A stretch of 43,612 bases of DNA from Acidobacteriota bacterium. GTDB lineage: Bacteria > Acidobacteriota > Thermoanaerobaculia > Thermoanaerobaculales > Sulfomarinibacteraceae. This document shows, piece by piece, positions 33,466 to 41,635 of this stretch (position 1 is the first letter of the stretch; each line of letters starts with the position of its first letter). The stretch lies in the NCBI GenBank assembly GCA_024641545.1, contig JAHECW010000025.1, positions 1 to 43,612 on the forward strand, given 5' to 3'. The notes under the pieces were generated by a model, which did no database searches, was not told the DNA's origin, and saw nothing but the letters and a program-made list of their open reading frames with translations. The translations under genes were made by a program, and so were the position numbers.

Positions 33466-34548
33466 CTACCCGAGCGCGGCGTACCGGATCAGTCGGCGGC
33501 ACCGTCGATCGAGGTAGTGGACGAGGATCCAGAAGCGTCTGAACGCCGGATTGCGGGTCTGATGGTGGTGGTAGCGGTAGTAGATCTGCTGCACGATCAC
33601 CGCGAGGCGGAACACTCCATAGACTTCGTAGAAAGCCCAGTTGTCAGGTCTGGCCCGACCCGTTTTTTCAAAATAGGCATCGACGATCTCGCGTCGGGTC
33701 AACATCCCGGGCAGGTGGGTCGGCTGCCGCCGGGTCGACCGGGCCACCCGGTCGTCGTCGTTCTGTACCCAGTAGGCGAGACTGTTGCCGAGATCCATGA
33801 GCGGGTCGCCGAGGGTCGCCATTTCCCAGTCGAGAACCGCCCGAATCGAAGCGGGATCATCCGGGTCGAGGACCAGATTGTCGAGCCTGAAATCGCCGTG
33901 GACGACGCAGGTGGCGACGTCGTCGGGGGTGTTCTCCCTCAGCCACCGGCGCACCTTCCGGCAGCTCGGCACGTTCCAGGTTCGCGCCTTGACGTAGCGG
34001 TCGCACCAACCGTCGATCTGGCGCTTCGCATAGCCCGGGCCTTTGCCGATGGTCTCCAACTCGGTGCCGGCGGGATCGACGGCGTGCAGCGCCACCAGCG
34101 CGTCGACCGCATTGAGACAGAGCCGGCGGGCCGTCTCACGATCGAGGAGAACGCCTTCCGGCGGGCGGCGGTGGAGCACGACCCCGGGTACCCGCCGCAT
34201 GAGATAGAACTCGTCGCCCAGGACCTCGGGGTCGCTGCAGTAGGCGAGGACCTCGGGCACCAGGGGAAAGACCGGCCGGAGCGCCCGTTGGATCAGGGAC
34301 TCACGTCCCATGTCGTGCGCCGACCTCGCCTTGGTCCCCGCCGGCGGCCGGCGCAGCACCAGATCGTGATCCGGGTACTCGAGCCGATAGGTCCAATTGG
34401 AGGCGCCGCCCGAGAACTGCGAGACTCGAGGGGTACCCTCGATCTCCGGCAACGTGACTCGGAGCCACCTGCCAAGCGCCTCGAGATCGAGCTCCTCGCC
34501 GGGGCGGACGGCGCCCGCATCGGGTACGGCTGGTGGTGCTGCGCTCAC
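33466..34548 (-). CDS. Aminoglycoside phosphotransferase-family kinase (ACAD10/11 N-domain-like)
   Basis: A 360-aa protein with the kinase fold: an N-terminal ATP region (FSGGASNWTYRLEYPDHDLVLRRPP), catalytic loop VVHGDFRLDN (about 235-245) and metal-binding LDWEMATLGDP. These are the conserved marks of the APH/choline-kinase-like group. Members of this group occur beside, or fused to, acyl-CoA dehydrogenases of the ACAD10/11 type, where they phosphorylate hydroxyacyl-CoA substrates. The start is GTG 34548, overlapping the dehydrogenase stop (GTGA). The open frame extends far upstream, but that part is antisense-like shadow of the dehydrogenase in another frame. Resistance to aminoglycosides is not implied. 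A role in degradation of hydroxy fatty acids is inferred from the pair. Confidence 0.9.
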   Translation of the reverse strand: MSAAPPAVPDAGAVRPGEELDLEALGRWLRVTLPEIEGTPRVSQFSGGASNWTYRLEYPDHDLVLRRPPAGTKARSAHDMGRESLIQRALRPVFPLVPEVLAYCSDPEVLGDEFYLMRRVPGVVLHRRPPEGVLLDRETARRLCLNAVDALVALHAVDPAGTELETIGKGPGYAKRQIDGWCDRYVKARTWNVPSCRKVRRWLRENTPDDVATCVVHGDFRLDNLVLDPDDPASIRAVLDWEMATLGDPLMDLGNSLAYWVQNDDDRVARSTRRQPTHLPGMLTRREIVDAYFEKTGRARPDNWAFYEVYGVFRLAVIVQQIYYRYHHHQTRNPAFRRFWILVHYLDRRCRRLIRYAALG

Positions 34549-35753
34549 GACTTTGCTTCGAGCCCGTAGGATCGGAGAATCCGCCGCGCCACGACCTGCT
34601 TGTGGACCTCGTCGGCGCCGTCGTAGATCCGCGCCGCGCGTTCGTGCGCCCACCACATGGCGATCGGGGTGTCGTCGGTCATCCCGAGACCGCCGAGGGT
34701 CTGCACGGTCCGGTCGAGGATTCGCTGGAGGGTCCCCGCCACCGAGAACTTGATCAGCGAGATCTCCTCGCGGGCGGCGTGGGCGCCCTCGTTCTCGATC
34801 CGCCAGGCAGTGTGGAGAACCATCAGCCGTGCGGCCTGGATCTCGGCCCGGCTCTCGGCGATCCACTCCTGCACCGTCTGCTTGGCGCCGAGCGGTTTCC
34901 CCGGTGCGAGCTCGCGCTCCACAGCGCGCCGGCACATGATGTCGAAGGCGCGTTCCGAGACCCCGATCCAACGCATGCAGTGGTGGATCCGGCCCGGGCC
35001 GAGCCGGCTCTGGGCGAGGGCGAAGCCCATTCCCTCGCCGCCGAGTAGATTTCCGGCGGGGACCCGCGCGCCGTGATAGGCGACCTCTCCGTGGCTCGCC
35101 CAGTCGCCGCCGCGATGGCCCATGATCGAAAGGTTGCCGATGAAGTCGTAGCCTTCGGTGTCGGTCGGGACGATGAGCATGCTCGCCCGCCGGTAGCGGT
35201 CTTCGTGGTCGGGATCGGTGAGCGCCATGCAGATGGCGAAAGCGGCGCCGTCGGCGCCGGTGGCGAACCACTTGTGGCCGCGGATCACGTAGTCTTCGCC
35301 GTCCTTGACGGCGGTGGTCCCCAGCCACACCGGGTTCGAGCCGGCGAACTCGGGTTCGGTCATGGTGAAGCAGCTGCGGATCTCGCCGCGGACCAACGGC
35401 AGCAGAAAACGCTCCTGCTGCTCGGGGGTGCCGAACTCCATGAGCAGCTCCATGTTGCCGACATCCGGCGCCTGGCAGTTGAAGACATAGTGGCCCAGCG
35501 GGCTGCGCCCGAGCTCCTCGGACATGTGGGCGAACTCGGTCAGCGAGAGCCCGGCGCCGCCGTACGCCTCGGGTACGTGCGCGGTCCAGAGACCGGTCTC
35601 ACGGGCCCGAGCCCGGCACCGTTCGAGCTCCGGCAGCATCGCGACAAAGCCCTGATTGAGAAAGCCCTGCTCGAGAGGATCGACCTCTTTGGCGAGGAAC
35701 TCGCGGACGAGCGTGGTGATCGATTGGACCCGGGGCGAGGTGGAAAAGTCCAT
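34545..35753 (-). CDS. Acyl-CoA dehydrogenase, ACAD10/11-like
   Basis: A 402-aa flavoenzyme starting at ATG 35753 behind GGAGGAG; an upstream in-frame ATG at 35849 has no ribosome site. Family marks: CFTMTEPEFAGSNP (FAD/substrate segment, about 130-145), YVIRGHKWFATGADG, and a C-terminal GGLGMTDDTPIAMWWAHERAARIYDGADEVHKQVVARRIL containing the usual Arg and catalytic-region pattern. It oxidises an acyl-CoA to the enoyl-CoA and passes electrons to ETF. Translational coupling with the kinase gene (stop/start overlap at 34545-34548) indicates that the two act in one pathway, as in ACAD10/11 fusion proteins of animals. Length is normal for the family. Confidence 0.92.
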   Translation of the reverse strand: MDFSTSPRVQSITTLVREFLAKEVDPLEQGFLNQGFVAMLPELERCRARARETGLWTAHVPEAYGGAGLSLTEFAHMSEELGRSPLGHYVFNCQAPDVGNMELLMEFGTPEQQERFLLPLVRGEIRSCFTMTEPEFAGSNPVWLGTTAVKDGEDYVIRGHKWFATGADGAAFAICMALTDPDHEDRYRRASMLIVPTDTEGYDFIGNLSIMGHRGGDWASHGEVAYHGARVPAGNLLGGEGMGFALAQSRLGPGRIHHCMRWIGVSERAFDIMCRRAVERELAPGKPLGAKQTVQEWIAESRAEIQAARLMVLHTAWRIENEGAHAAREEISLIKFSVAGTLQRILDRTVQTLGGLGMTDDTPIAMWWAHERAARIYDGADEVHKQVVARRILRSYGLEAKS

Positions 35754-35873
35754 GGGGTGCTCCTCCGGCGAATCTAACACAGGCGTTGGTATCGAATGGC
35801 TGAGTGGTTGCATCAATTGCGAAGTGGTATCGTATCGTCCAACGAACACGAGCGCGGGGAAAATGGAGGGGTC

Positions 35874-36326
35874 ATGGCTGCTGCGGATTCAAGTGGGGGA
35901 GTCGTGAACAACACACCGGTCCATCTGTGGATCGTCGGCGTCCTGGCGGTGCTGTGGAATGCGGTGGGCGCTTTCGATTACCTGGCCACGCAGTTCAAGC
36001 TCGAGTTCTACATGGGGAAATACGAACCGGAGATGCTCGAGTACTTCTTCGGCATCCCTTCGTGGGCGATCGCAGGTTGGGCCACCGCCGTTTGGTTTGG
36101 GCTGGCGGGATCCATCGGGCTGCTCTTGCGCAGGCGGTGTTCGGTGTGGCTCTTCGGTATCAGCATCGTCGGGATGGTTCTCAGCACCGTCCACGGGTTC
36201 TTCCTGTCCGACGGTCTCGAGATCATGGGTAACGGTTACCTGTACATGTCGGTCCTCGTCTGGTTCATCGCCATCGGGCTCTTCTTTTATGCGCTGGCGA
36301 TGGGCAAACGGGGTGTCTTGAGCTGA
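35874..36326 (+). CDS. Four-helix membrane protein, unknown function
   Basis: A 150-aa protein starting at ATG 35874 shortly after GGAGGGG; GTG 35904 is an alternative start. Four hydrophobic helices are visible (residues about 16-36, 62-85, 90-113 and 122-142). The first contains LWNAVGAFDYLATQ and is followed by a loop FYMGKYEPEMLEYFFGIPSWAIAGWA. I believe this pattern belongs to a small family often labelled sugar transporter without evidence. No transport motif is visible. It is transcribed divergently from the acyl-CoA dehydrogenase gene and ends convergent with the DUF6599-like gene. Confidence 0.8.
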   Translation: MAAADSSGGVVNNTPVHLWIVGVLAVLWNAVGAFDYLATQFKLEFYMGKYEPEMLEYFFGIPSWAIAGWATAVWFGLAGSIGLLLRRRCSVWLFGISIVGMVLSTVHGFFLSDGLEIMGNGYLYMSVLVWFIAIGLFFYALAMGKRGVLS

Positions 36327-36344
36327 GCTCGGCGCCTGGTCTGA

Positions 36345-37274
36345 TCACCTTCTTGACGCCGCCTCGGTGGCTTCGGCGATCAGTCGACTCAGAATGTCCT
36401 CCCGTTCCTGGACGAGCATGTCGCCGTGGATCCCGGCGATGAGGTTCCCGCTGCGCACCACGGACCCCTGGCCGAAGATTGGGTCGGTGGTGCGGAAACC
36501 GTCGTCGCCGAACGTCGGCGCCCCGCGGGCGATGGTCTCCCGACTCTCAAAGTGGGCACGCAACGCCGCCACGGCGGCGACGGCATCGGCTTCGGCCCCG
36601 AGATCGGTAACGAAGAGCTCGGCCCGCCGGCCGTCGATCTCATAGCCCGCCAGCACGCCGCCGGGGAGGAAGGAGTGCCCGAGTAGGTTGCTCGGGACAT
36701 AGCGCTCGCTCCCGGCCTGGCGGTGGGTTTGGGGCAACGGGGCGAGAATCGCCGGCGGTGAAACCGATCCGTCGGCACCGCCTGCGACCCCGGACACGAG
36801 CTTCTCGAGCATCTCGACGAGCTCCTGCCGGTCGTCGTCCGCCTCGCCGTGGATGAAGATCGAGCCCCGGAAGGCGGCGGCGATACTTCCGCTCCGGTAG
36901 CCCTCGGCGCCCCACTGCATGGGTTCGAGCCCCGCCGGTCTGGCGGCGCTGTAGATCCCGAAGGCGCCGAGCTCGCTTCCCATGTCGTAGAGATCGAGGG
37001 TGACGCAGGCCAACGGGTCGCCGCCGAGCTGGTAGCGGATGTGGAGAAGCCGGCGAAAGCCGTGCGATTGGTATCGTTCGGCGCCGCCGTTGAGATATTC
37101 GTAGAGGGTGTCGGGCGAGTACTCCGCGGGCCCCTCGGCGACGGTCCAACCGGCGAGTTCCGACGCGGCAGGCAAGAGGCGGGTCATCGGTGGCGTTGCG
37201 GTTGTGATCGGGTCCCCCCCTGCGCAACCCGCCAGACCGACGGTCAACGCCAGGATCAGGGTTCTGGCGGTCAT
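36345..37274 (-). CDS. DUF6599-like lipoprotein
   Basis: A 309-aa protein starting at ATG 37274. The signal peptide ends VGLAGC, a good lipobox with Cys at residue 17. The mature protein has the pattern I associate with DUF6599: DTLYEYLNGGAERYQSHGF, then TLDLYDMGSELGAFGIYSAARP, and a C-terminal repeat of similar folds. Function of the family is unknown. It follows the aldo/keto reductase gene after a five-base gap, so the two are co-transcribed. The open frame upstream of 37274 is a shadow of the reductase gene. Confidence 0.85.
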   Translation of the reverse strand: MTARTLILALTVGLAGCAGGDPITTATPPMTRLLPAASELAGWTVAEGPAEYSPDTLYEYLNGGAERYQSHGFRRLLHIRYQLGGDPLACVTLDLYDMGSELGAFGIYSAARPAGLEPMQWGAEGYRSGSIAAAFRGSIFIHGEADDDRQELVEMLEKLVSGVAGGADGSVSPPAILAPLPQTHRQAGSERYVPSNLLGHSFLPGGVLAGYEIDGRRAELFVTDLGAEADAVAAVAALRAHFESRETIARGAPTFGDDGFRTTDPIFGQGSVVRSGNLIAGIHGDMLVQEREDILSRLIAEATEAASRR

Positions 37275-37279
37275 CGGTC

Positions 37280-38464
37280 TCAGGCCCGGTGAAGATCGAG
37301 CCGAGCGCGGGCGTCGAGGAGTCCCGCGCGGACCTCGCGGCCGAATGGGCACGCAGCGTCGCACGAGCCGCGGCAGTCGGCGCAGGCCTCGGCTTTTGCG
37401 ACACCGGGCAACCGACCGTAGAGCCTCATCGCTTCGGACTTCCGACCGTAGCAGCTGAAGTACATCTCGTAGCGCATGATCTCGGCGACGGCGACGCCGT
37501 GCGGACAGGCGGCCTCGCATGTGGTGCAGAACCGGCAGTAGCGGTGGACCATCTCGTCGGCGTAGCGTCGCAGCATGGCGGTCTCCGCCGCGGCGAGCCC
37601 GCGTCCCACCGCCGCGACGCTTTCCCTGATCCGGTCGAAATTGGTGAGGGTCACGGCCACGCTCGCGACCTCGGGGTGGCCGAGCGCCCACTTCAGGGTC
37701 GCCTGGTGGAACGAGAGCCCGCCTCTTTCGAGGTCCTCGATCTCGTGCTTGCGATTGCCGGCGCCGACCTTGAAGACCATGGTGCCGATGCCCTTCGCGG
37801 CGGCACGATTGAGGATCTCGTCCTGCTCCGGGTAGGAGACGAAGTCGTACTTGGTGAAAAAGACGTCGTACCGGCCGCAGTCGATTCCGGCTTCGAGAAA
37901 CTCCTGCATCCCGCCGTGGTGGCCGGCCAGCGCCAAGTGGCGGACCTTGCCCGCCTTCTTGGCGCGCTCGAAGGCCTCGAAAAGCGGCTCTGAAAGGACG
38001 TCGCCGGTTGATTCCACCTGGGCGTTGCAGTAGACATCGATGAAGTCGGTGCGGAGCCGTTTCAGGCTGGTGTCGATCTTCGCAGAGATGGTCTCGACGG
38101 TGTCTCCGGCCCCGGGAGGCGGCTCGCCGGTGAGGATGACGATCGTGTCCCTAGGCGTGCCGATTCTGGCTATTGCATCGCCGAGCGCCTCCTCCTCGCG
38201 TCCGTCCATGTATCCGCCTGAGGTGCAGAAGGTGTTGATTCCGGCCTCGAGGGCGGCCGCCATCAACGATGCGTTGTCGACGCCGTGGGCGCCGAAGGCG
38301 ATCTCCGACACCTGGAGGCCGGTGGCGCCGAGCGGCCGGTAGCGCATGGTCAGAGGAAGGTCTTCCGGCGGCGGTTCGGGGTCGCCCCGCCCACAGCCGA
38401 GTGCGACGCCGGCGGTGGCCGCGCCGAGCTCGAGAAATCTCCGCCGATCGATGGTTTCCACCAT
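37280..38464 (-). CDS. Tat-exported aldo/keto reductase with two C-terminal [4Fe-4S]-type Cys clusters
   Basis: A 394-aa protein with a twin-arginine leader (DRRRFLELGAATAG) followed by CGRG, possibly a lipobox. Residues about 40-300 form the aldo/keto reductase barrel (RYRPLGATGLQVSEIAFGAHGV, GINTFCTSGGYMDGREEEALG, DFIDVYCNAQ, VRHLALAGHHGG). The usual catalytic Tyr lies in GGYMDGREE, but His in the third sheet segment is not clearly present. The C-terminus holds CRFCTTCEAACPHG and CADCRGSCDAACPFG, ferredoxin-like clusters. This architecture is known in a subset of aldo/keto reductases but the substrate is unknown. An Fe-S enzyme exported folded by Tat is consistent with the leader. It precedes the DUF6599-like gene in one transcript. 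Confidence 0.88.
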   Translation of the reverse strand: MVETIDRRRFLELGAATAGVALGCGRGDPEPPPEDLPLTMRYRPLGATGLQVSEIAFGAHGVDNASLMAAALEAGINTFCTSGGYMDGREEEALGDAIARIGTPRDTIVILTGEPPPGAGDTVETISAKIDTSLKRLRTDFIDVYCNAQVESTGDVLSEPLFEAFERAKKAGKVRHLALAGHHGGMQEFLEAGIDCGRYDVFFTKYDFVSYPEQDEILNRAAAKGIGTMVFKVGAGNRKHEIEDLERGGLSFHQATLKWALGHPEVASVAVTLTNFDRIRESVAAVGRGLAAAETAMLRRYADEMVHRYCRFCTTCEAACPHGVAVAEIMRYEMYFSCYGRKSEAMRLYGRLPGVAKAEACADCRGSCDAACPFGREVRAGLLDARARLDLHRA

Positions 38465-38513
38465 GTTCCCGATCCTCGCAATCCGTCAGTTGGCGTCCCC
38501 ACTCTAACACCGA

Positions 38514-38549
38514 GCCGCCGGCTTGCCCTTCAGGGCCTTCACCGGCGGC
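38514..38549. repeat. Nested inverted repeat in divergent intergenic region
   Basis: GCCGCCGG (38514-38521) pairs with CCGGCGGC (38542-38549), and inside it GCCCT pairs with AGGGC (38525-38529 / 38532-38536) around a two-base loop. It can fold as a two-step hairpin or cruciform between two divergent genes. It may be a small interspersed palindromic element; genome-wide copies would show this. Confidence 0.5.
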
Positions 38550-38663
38550 AATGTCGCACTTCGTTATTGCGGCGCTTTGTGGAACCCTCGTGGTTCCTTG
38601 CGATCTTTGTGTCTCAACTGAGCGCCGCGGGTCGCGTTGAACGCCAAGGGAATGAATGAGCGT

Positions 38664-40292
38664 ATGCTGGAAAACCAGAATCGGCGGAATACAACAACCG
38701 TGACAGTCCTCCTTCGCAACCTGAAGCTGCCGCTCGACCACGACGATGGCGACCTGGCGCCCGCCGCTGCCGCCGTTCTCGGTGTCGACACCGCCGGGTT
38801 GGCGGTCCACGCCATCGTCAAGAAATCCCTCGACGCCCGCCGGCGGCGCGAGCCGCAGTTCCTCTACACCCTCGCCCTCGATCTCGATCCCGCGACCGAG
38901 GCGGCGTTGCTCAACCGCAAGCCCGTAGCGGTGGAGAGCTATGTCCCTCCTCTTCGTGCTGAGGTGCGCGGCCTTCGGTCCGGCGGCCGCGGGCGACCTC
39001 CCTTGGTCGTCGGTTGTGGTCCCGCCGGTCTCTTCGCCGCCTGGCGCCTGGTCGAGGCTGGCCTTGCGCCCATCGTCATCGAGCGCGGACCCGACGTCAC
39101 CGAAAGGACCCGGCGGTGGAACCGGTTTCTTCGCGGCGACGCCTTCGACCCCGAGAGCAACCTGCTCTTCGGTGAGGGCGGCGCCGGCGCCTACTCCGAC
39201 GGCAAGCTCTACACCCGGATCCGCGATCCCCGCGTGGGAGAGGTGCTCGAGGTCCTCGCGGCGAGTGGCGCACCGCGGTCGATTCTCTATGACGCCAAGC
39301 CGCACATCGGCAGTAACCTGCTGCCGTCGGTGGTGCGTCGGATGCGCCGGCGCATGGCCGAGGGCGGGGCCGAGTTTCGGTTCTCCACGCGGATGACCAG
39401 TCTCGTCGTGGAGGTTGGCCGCGTGTGCGGCGTCGAGCTCGCATCGGGCGGCGTCCTCGACGCCGACGCGGTCTTCCTCGGGCTCGGCCACTCCGCTCGG
39501 GAGACCATTCGCCGGCTCCACCGGGACGGCGTCGCCATGGAGCGCAAGCCGTTTCAGCTCGGCGCCCGGATCGAACACCCGCAACGGGTCATCAACCAGA
39601 TGCAATACGGGCCCTATAGTGAACATCCCCGACTCCCGGCCGCCGACTACCGGCTCGTGGCGAAGATCCCGGGCGGTGATCTCTTCAGCTTCTGCATGTG
39701 CCCCGGGGGCGAGATCCTCCCCGCCACCGAGAGACCGGGCTTCATCTGCGTCAACGGGGCTTCGCCCCTCGGCCGCCGCGGACGGTTCGCCAACTCGGGA
39801 TTTGTGATCACCCTCGATCCGAACCGTTTCCCGGGGGCGGGAGAGCTCGCCGGGATCGATCTCCAGGAAGAGATCGAGGCCCGGGCCGCGGCCCTTGCCG
39901 ACCACCCATTCGGCGCTCCGGCGCTGCGTCTGATCGATTTCCTTGCCGGGAGGTTGACCAACGGCGCCCTTCCCGAGTCGAGTTACCCGATGACGCTGAC
40001 CGTCGCCCCGTTCGAGGAGTTCCTGCCCGAGCCGATCCTCGATCCTCTTCGTGCCGGACTCTCCGAGCTGTGCCGGCGGTTGCCGATCCTGCGCCACCCC
40101 GAGGCCGTCATCGTCGGCCCCGAGTCACGCAGTTCGTGTCCGGTGCGGATCGTGCGTGACCAGCTGACCCTGCAGTCGCCGTCGTCAGCCGGCCTCTATC
40201 CCATGGGTGAGGGCGCCGGCCACGCCGGCGGCATCGTCTCGGCGGCCATCGACGGCCTGCGTTGCGCGGAAGCCTACCTCGCAACACGGTGA
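38664..40292 (+). CDS. FAD-dependent dehydrogenase, COG2509-type
   Basis: A protein of about 542 aa. The start is uncertain: ATG 38652 has its AAGGGA too close, ATG 38664 is acceptable, and GTG 38700 begins at the point where relatives usually start (TVLLRNLKLPLDH). An N-terminal domain of about 100 residues is followed by a dinucleotide-binding motif VVGCGPAGLFAAWRLVEAG and IVIERG. Next come NLLFGEGGAGAYSDGKLYTR and a C-terminal FAD motif GLYPMGEGAGHAGGIVSAAIDG. These are typical of an uncharacterised family of large FAD-dependent oxidoreductases widespread in bacteria. Substrate unknown. No partner gene is adjacent. TGTCTCA occurs upstream at 38610-38616, probably by chance. Confidence 0.88.
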   Translation: MLENQNRRNTTTVTVLLRNLKLPLDHDDGDLAPAAAAVLGVDTAGLAVHAIVKKSLDARRRREPQFLYTLALDLDPATEAALLNRKPVAVESYVPPLRAEVRGLRSGGRGRPPLVVGCGPAGLFAAWRLVEAGLAPIVIERGPDVTERTRRWNRFLRGDAFDPESNLLFGEGGAGAYSDGKLYTRIRDPRVGEVLEVLAASGAPRSILYDAKPHIGSNLLPSVVRRMRRRMAEGGAEFRFSTRMTSLVVEVGRVCGVELASGGVLDADAVFLGLGHSARETIRRLHRDGVAMERKPFQLGARIEHPQRVINQMQYGPYSEHPRLPAADYRLVAKIPGGDLFSFCMCPGGEILPATERPGFICVNGASPLGRRGRFANSGFVITLDPNRFPGAGELAGIDLQEEIEARAAALADHPFGAPALRLIDFLAGRLTNGALPESSYPMTLTVAPFEEFLPEPILDPLRAGLSELCRRLPILRHPEAVIVGPESRSSCPVRIVRDQLTLQSPSSAGLYPMGEGAGHAGGIVSAAIDGLRCAEAYLATR

Positions 40293-40327
40293 ACCGTGCC
40301 GGCGCCGCTTGCCGGTCGGCAATCGGT

Positions 40328-41326
40328 CTACCGCCGCCGGCGGCGGTTTCGAATTCCGGGAAGGCCCGCCATGGCCACTCCGGCGAACATGACCAGGAAC
40401 GCCGCTGACTTCATGAGCGGGTTCCGGGCCACACGCCGGGCCTGATCCAGACCCGCGAAGATCATCCGAACACCGGCGCTCCACAGCGATGTGTCGCCCG
40501 ATTCGAAGCCGTCGTTGAAGATCACGTCAGGTCGGGGCGTGGCTGTGGGTGTGGGCGCCACCGGAGTCGATGTCGGGGTGGAGGTGGGTGTGGGCGCCAC
40601 CGGGGTCGATGTCGGGGTCGAGGTCGGGGTGGGCGTCGGGGTGTTCGTCGGTGTCTGGGTGGGCGTCGGGGTCGGCCCCGCGCAGTCGGGATCGTTCTCG
40701 TCATAAACCAGATCGCCGTCGTTGTCGGTGCCGATGTTCGCGCCGGCGAAGCTCTCGGGGTAGCCCGCCGAGGCGGGGTTGCACGAGTCGGTCGGCATGT
40801 TGGGATGGTTGTTGCCGGGGTTGAGGTAGTACGACGGCAGCCTGTCCTCGGGCGGTGGCGCCGGGTCGTTGACGTGGCACCCCGCGGATGCGCAGGTTCT
40901 GCCGCTGGCGTCCGGCCCGACACCGGCGTTGAGGTGATGGGCCCGGAGGCCGGCGCCCCAACCGTTCGGTTGCGAAGGGTCCTGCGGGTCGACGCCGTGG
41001 CAGCCCATGCAGCTGATGGGAGCGAGACCGTTTCCACCCCCGGACAGGTTCAAAAGCACCGGGAACTCGTCGCCGCCCGCGCCGTAGTGGCAGGTGGCGC
41101 AATCGCCGCTGAGCATGGTGTTCCGGTGGATGTTGTGGAGGTTGCCCCAGGTCTGGCCGTCCACGGGTGACACGTAGCTGTTGTTCCGAAAGTCGCCGTG
41201 GCAGTAGCCGCAGTTTGTCGCGTCGTCGTTCACGCTCCACCGGTCGTAGGCCTCGGCTCCGGGGATCCCGACGAGCACACATCCGCAGACGATCAGGCCG
41301 GTACGGAGAGGATTGCTGATTTTCAT
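40328..41326 (-). CDS. Tetraheme cytochrome c with Pro/Thr stalk and C-terminal surface-sorting signal
   Basis: A 332-aa protein behind GAGGCGGCC with signal residues about 1-26. Heme motifs: C39-x2-C42-H, C76-x2-C79-H, C106-x2-C109-H, and a fourth, wider C145-x4-C150-H. Two His-rich loops could give bis-His ligation. Residues about 215-265 are a PTPT/TSTP stalk encoded by a low-complexity DNA repeat (about 40535-40680). Then comes IFNDGFESGDTSLWS (about 269-283), a transmembrane helix (about 306-322) and a terminal RNRRRRR. Stalk, short motif, helix and Arg cluster form the layout of sortase/exosortase-like C-terminal sorting signals. A cell-surface electron carrier is inferred. The CX4CH motif may need a dedicated maturation factor or may be unoccupied. 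Confidence 0.88.
   Translation of the reverse strand: MKISNPLRTGLIVCGCVLVGIPGAEAYDRWSVNDDATNCGYCHGDFRNNSYVSPVDGQTWGNLHNIHRNTMLSGDCATCHYGAGGDEFPVLLNLSGGGNGLAPISCMGCHGVDPQDPSQPNGWGAGLRAHHLNAGVGPDASGRTCASAGCHVNDPAPPPEDRLPSYYLNPGNNHPNMPTDSCNPASAGYPESFAGANIGTDNDGDLVYDENDPDCAGPTPTPTQTPTNTPTPTPTSTPTSTPVAPTPTSTPTSTPVAPTPTATPRPDVIFNDGFESGDTSLWSAGVRMIFAGLDQARRVARNPLMKSAAFLVMFAGVAMAGLPGIRNRRRRR
40535..40680 (-). repeat. Low-complexity repeat encoding Pro/Thr stalk
   Basis: Tandem GTGGGTGTGGGCGCC and GGGGTCGATGTC-like units on the plus strand, about 36 bases each, encode the PTP/TSTP linker of the cytochrome on the minus strand. Such repeats vary in length by slippage and are prone to assembly error. 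Confidence 0.75.
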
Positions 41327-41635
41327 GGCCGCCTCGCTTTCTTGGATCGGAGGTGCATGTCTTTATTTTCTCCGGTAAAGCTTCGCGAATGTGCGGTGGA
41401 AAAAATGTGACCCGGGACCACAAGGAAGACTATTTTTGCGCAAATGAGCAATTTACAAAGGAAGCCCCATCTCTCGGCCGCACCGCCGAACTCCGGGCGG
41501 CGGGGGCGCCGTCTCGACGCCGCCCGGGAGCTGGAACCACCAACCCTTCGACGCCGACGCCTGCGGTCACCGGCGATCCCGCGACCGCTCAGTGACCTTT
41601 GCAGCGAAGTGTTCGGTCGTCGAGAATGAAACCGA
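41327..41635. other. Intergenic region upstream of the cytochrome gene
   Basis: This 309-base stretch has no supported gene. The part at about 41345-41460 is lower in GC and probably holds the cytochrome promoter on the minus strand, but I found no convincing -35/-10 pair and no GG-N10-GC sigma-54 element or TGTCTCA site. The part at 41460-41590 is GC-rich with nothing recognisable. Confidence 0.55.

Noticed and set aside
34549-35328. Upstream extension of the kinase frame
   Set aside because: Arg/Pro-rich shadow of the acyl-CoA dehydrogenase; GTG 34548 overlapping the dehydrogenase stop is the natural start.
38610-38616. TGTCTCA near the FAD dehydrogenase gene
   Set aside because: Single copy without a partner or sigma-54 promoter; expected by chance. 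A further single copy near 20473 lies inside the subtilase coding region.
40535-40680. CRISPR-like repetitive stretch
   Set aside because: Repeats are contiguous, lack unique spacers and encode the Pro/Thr stalk of the cytochrome.
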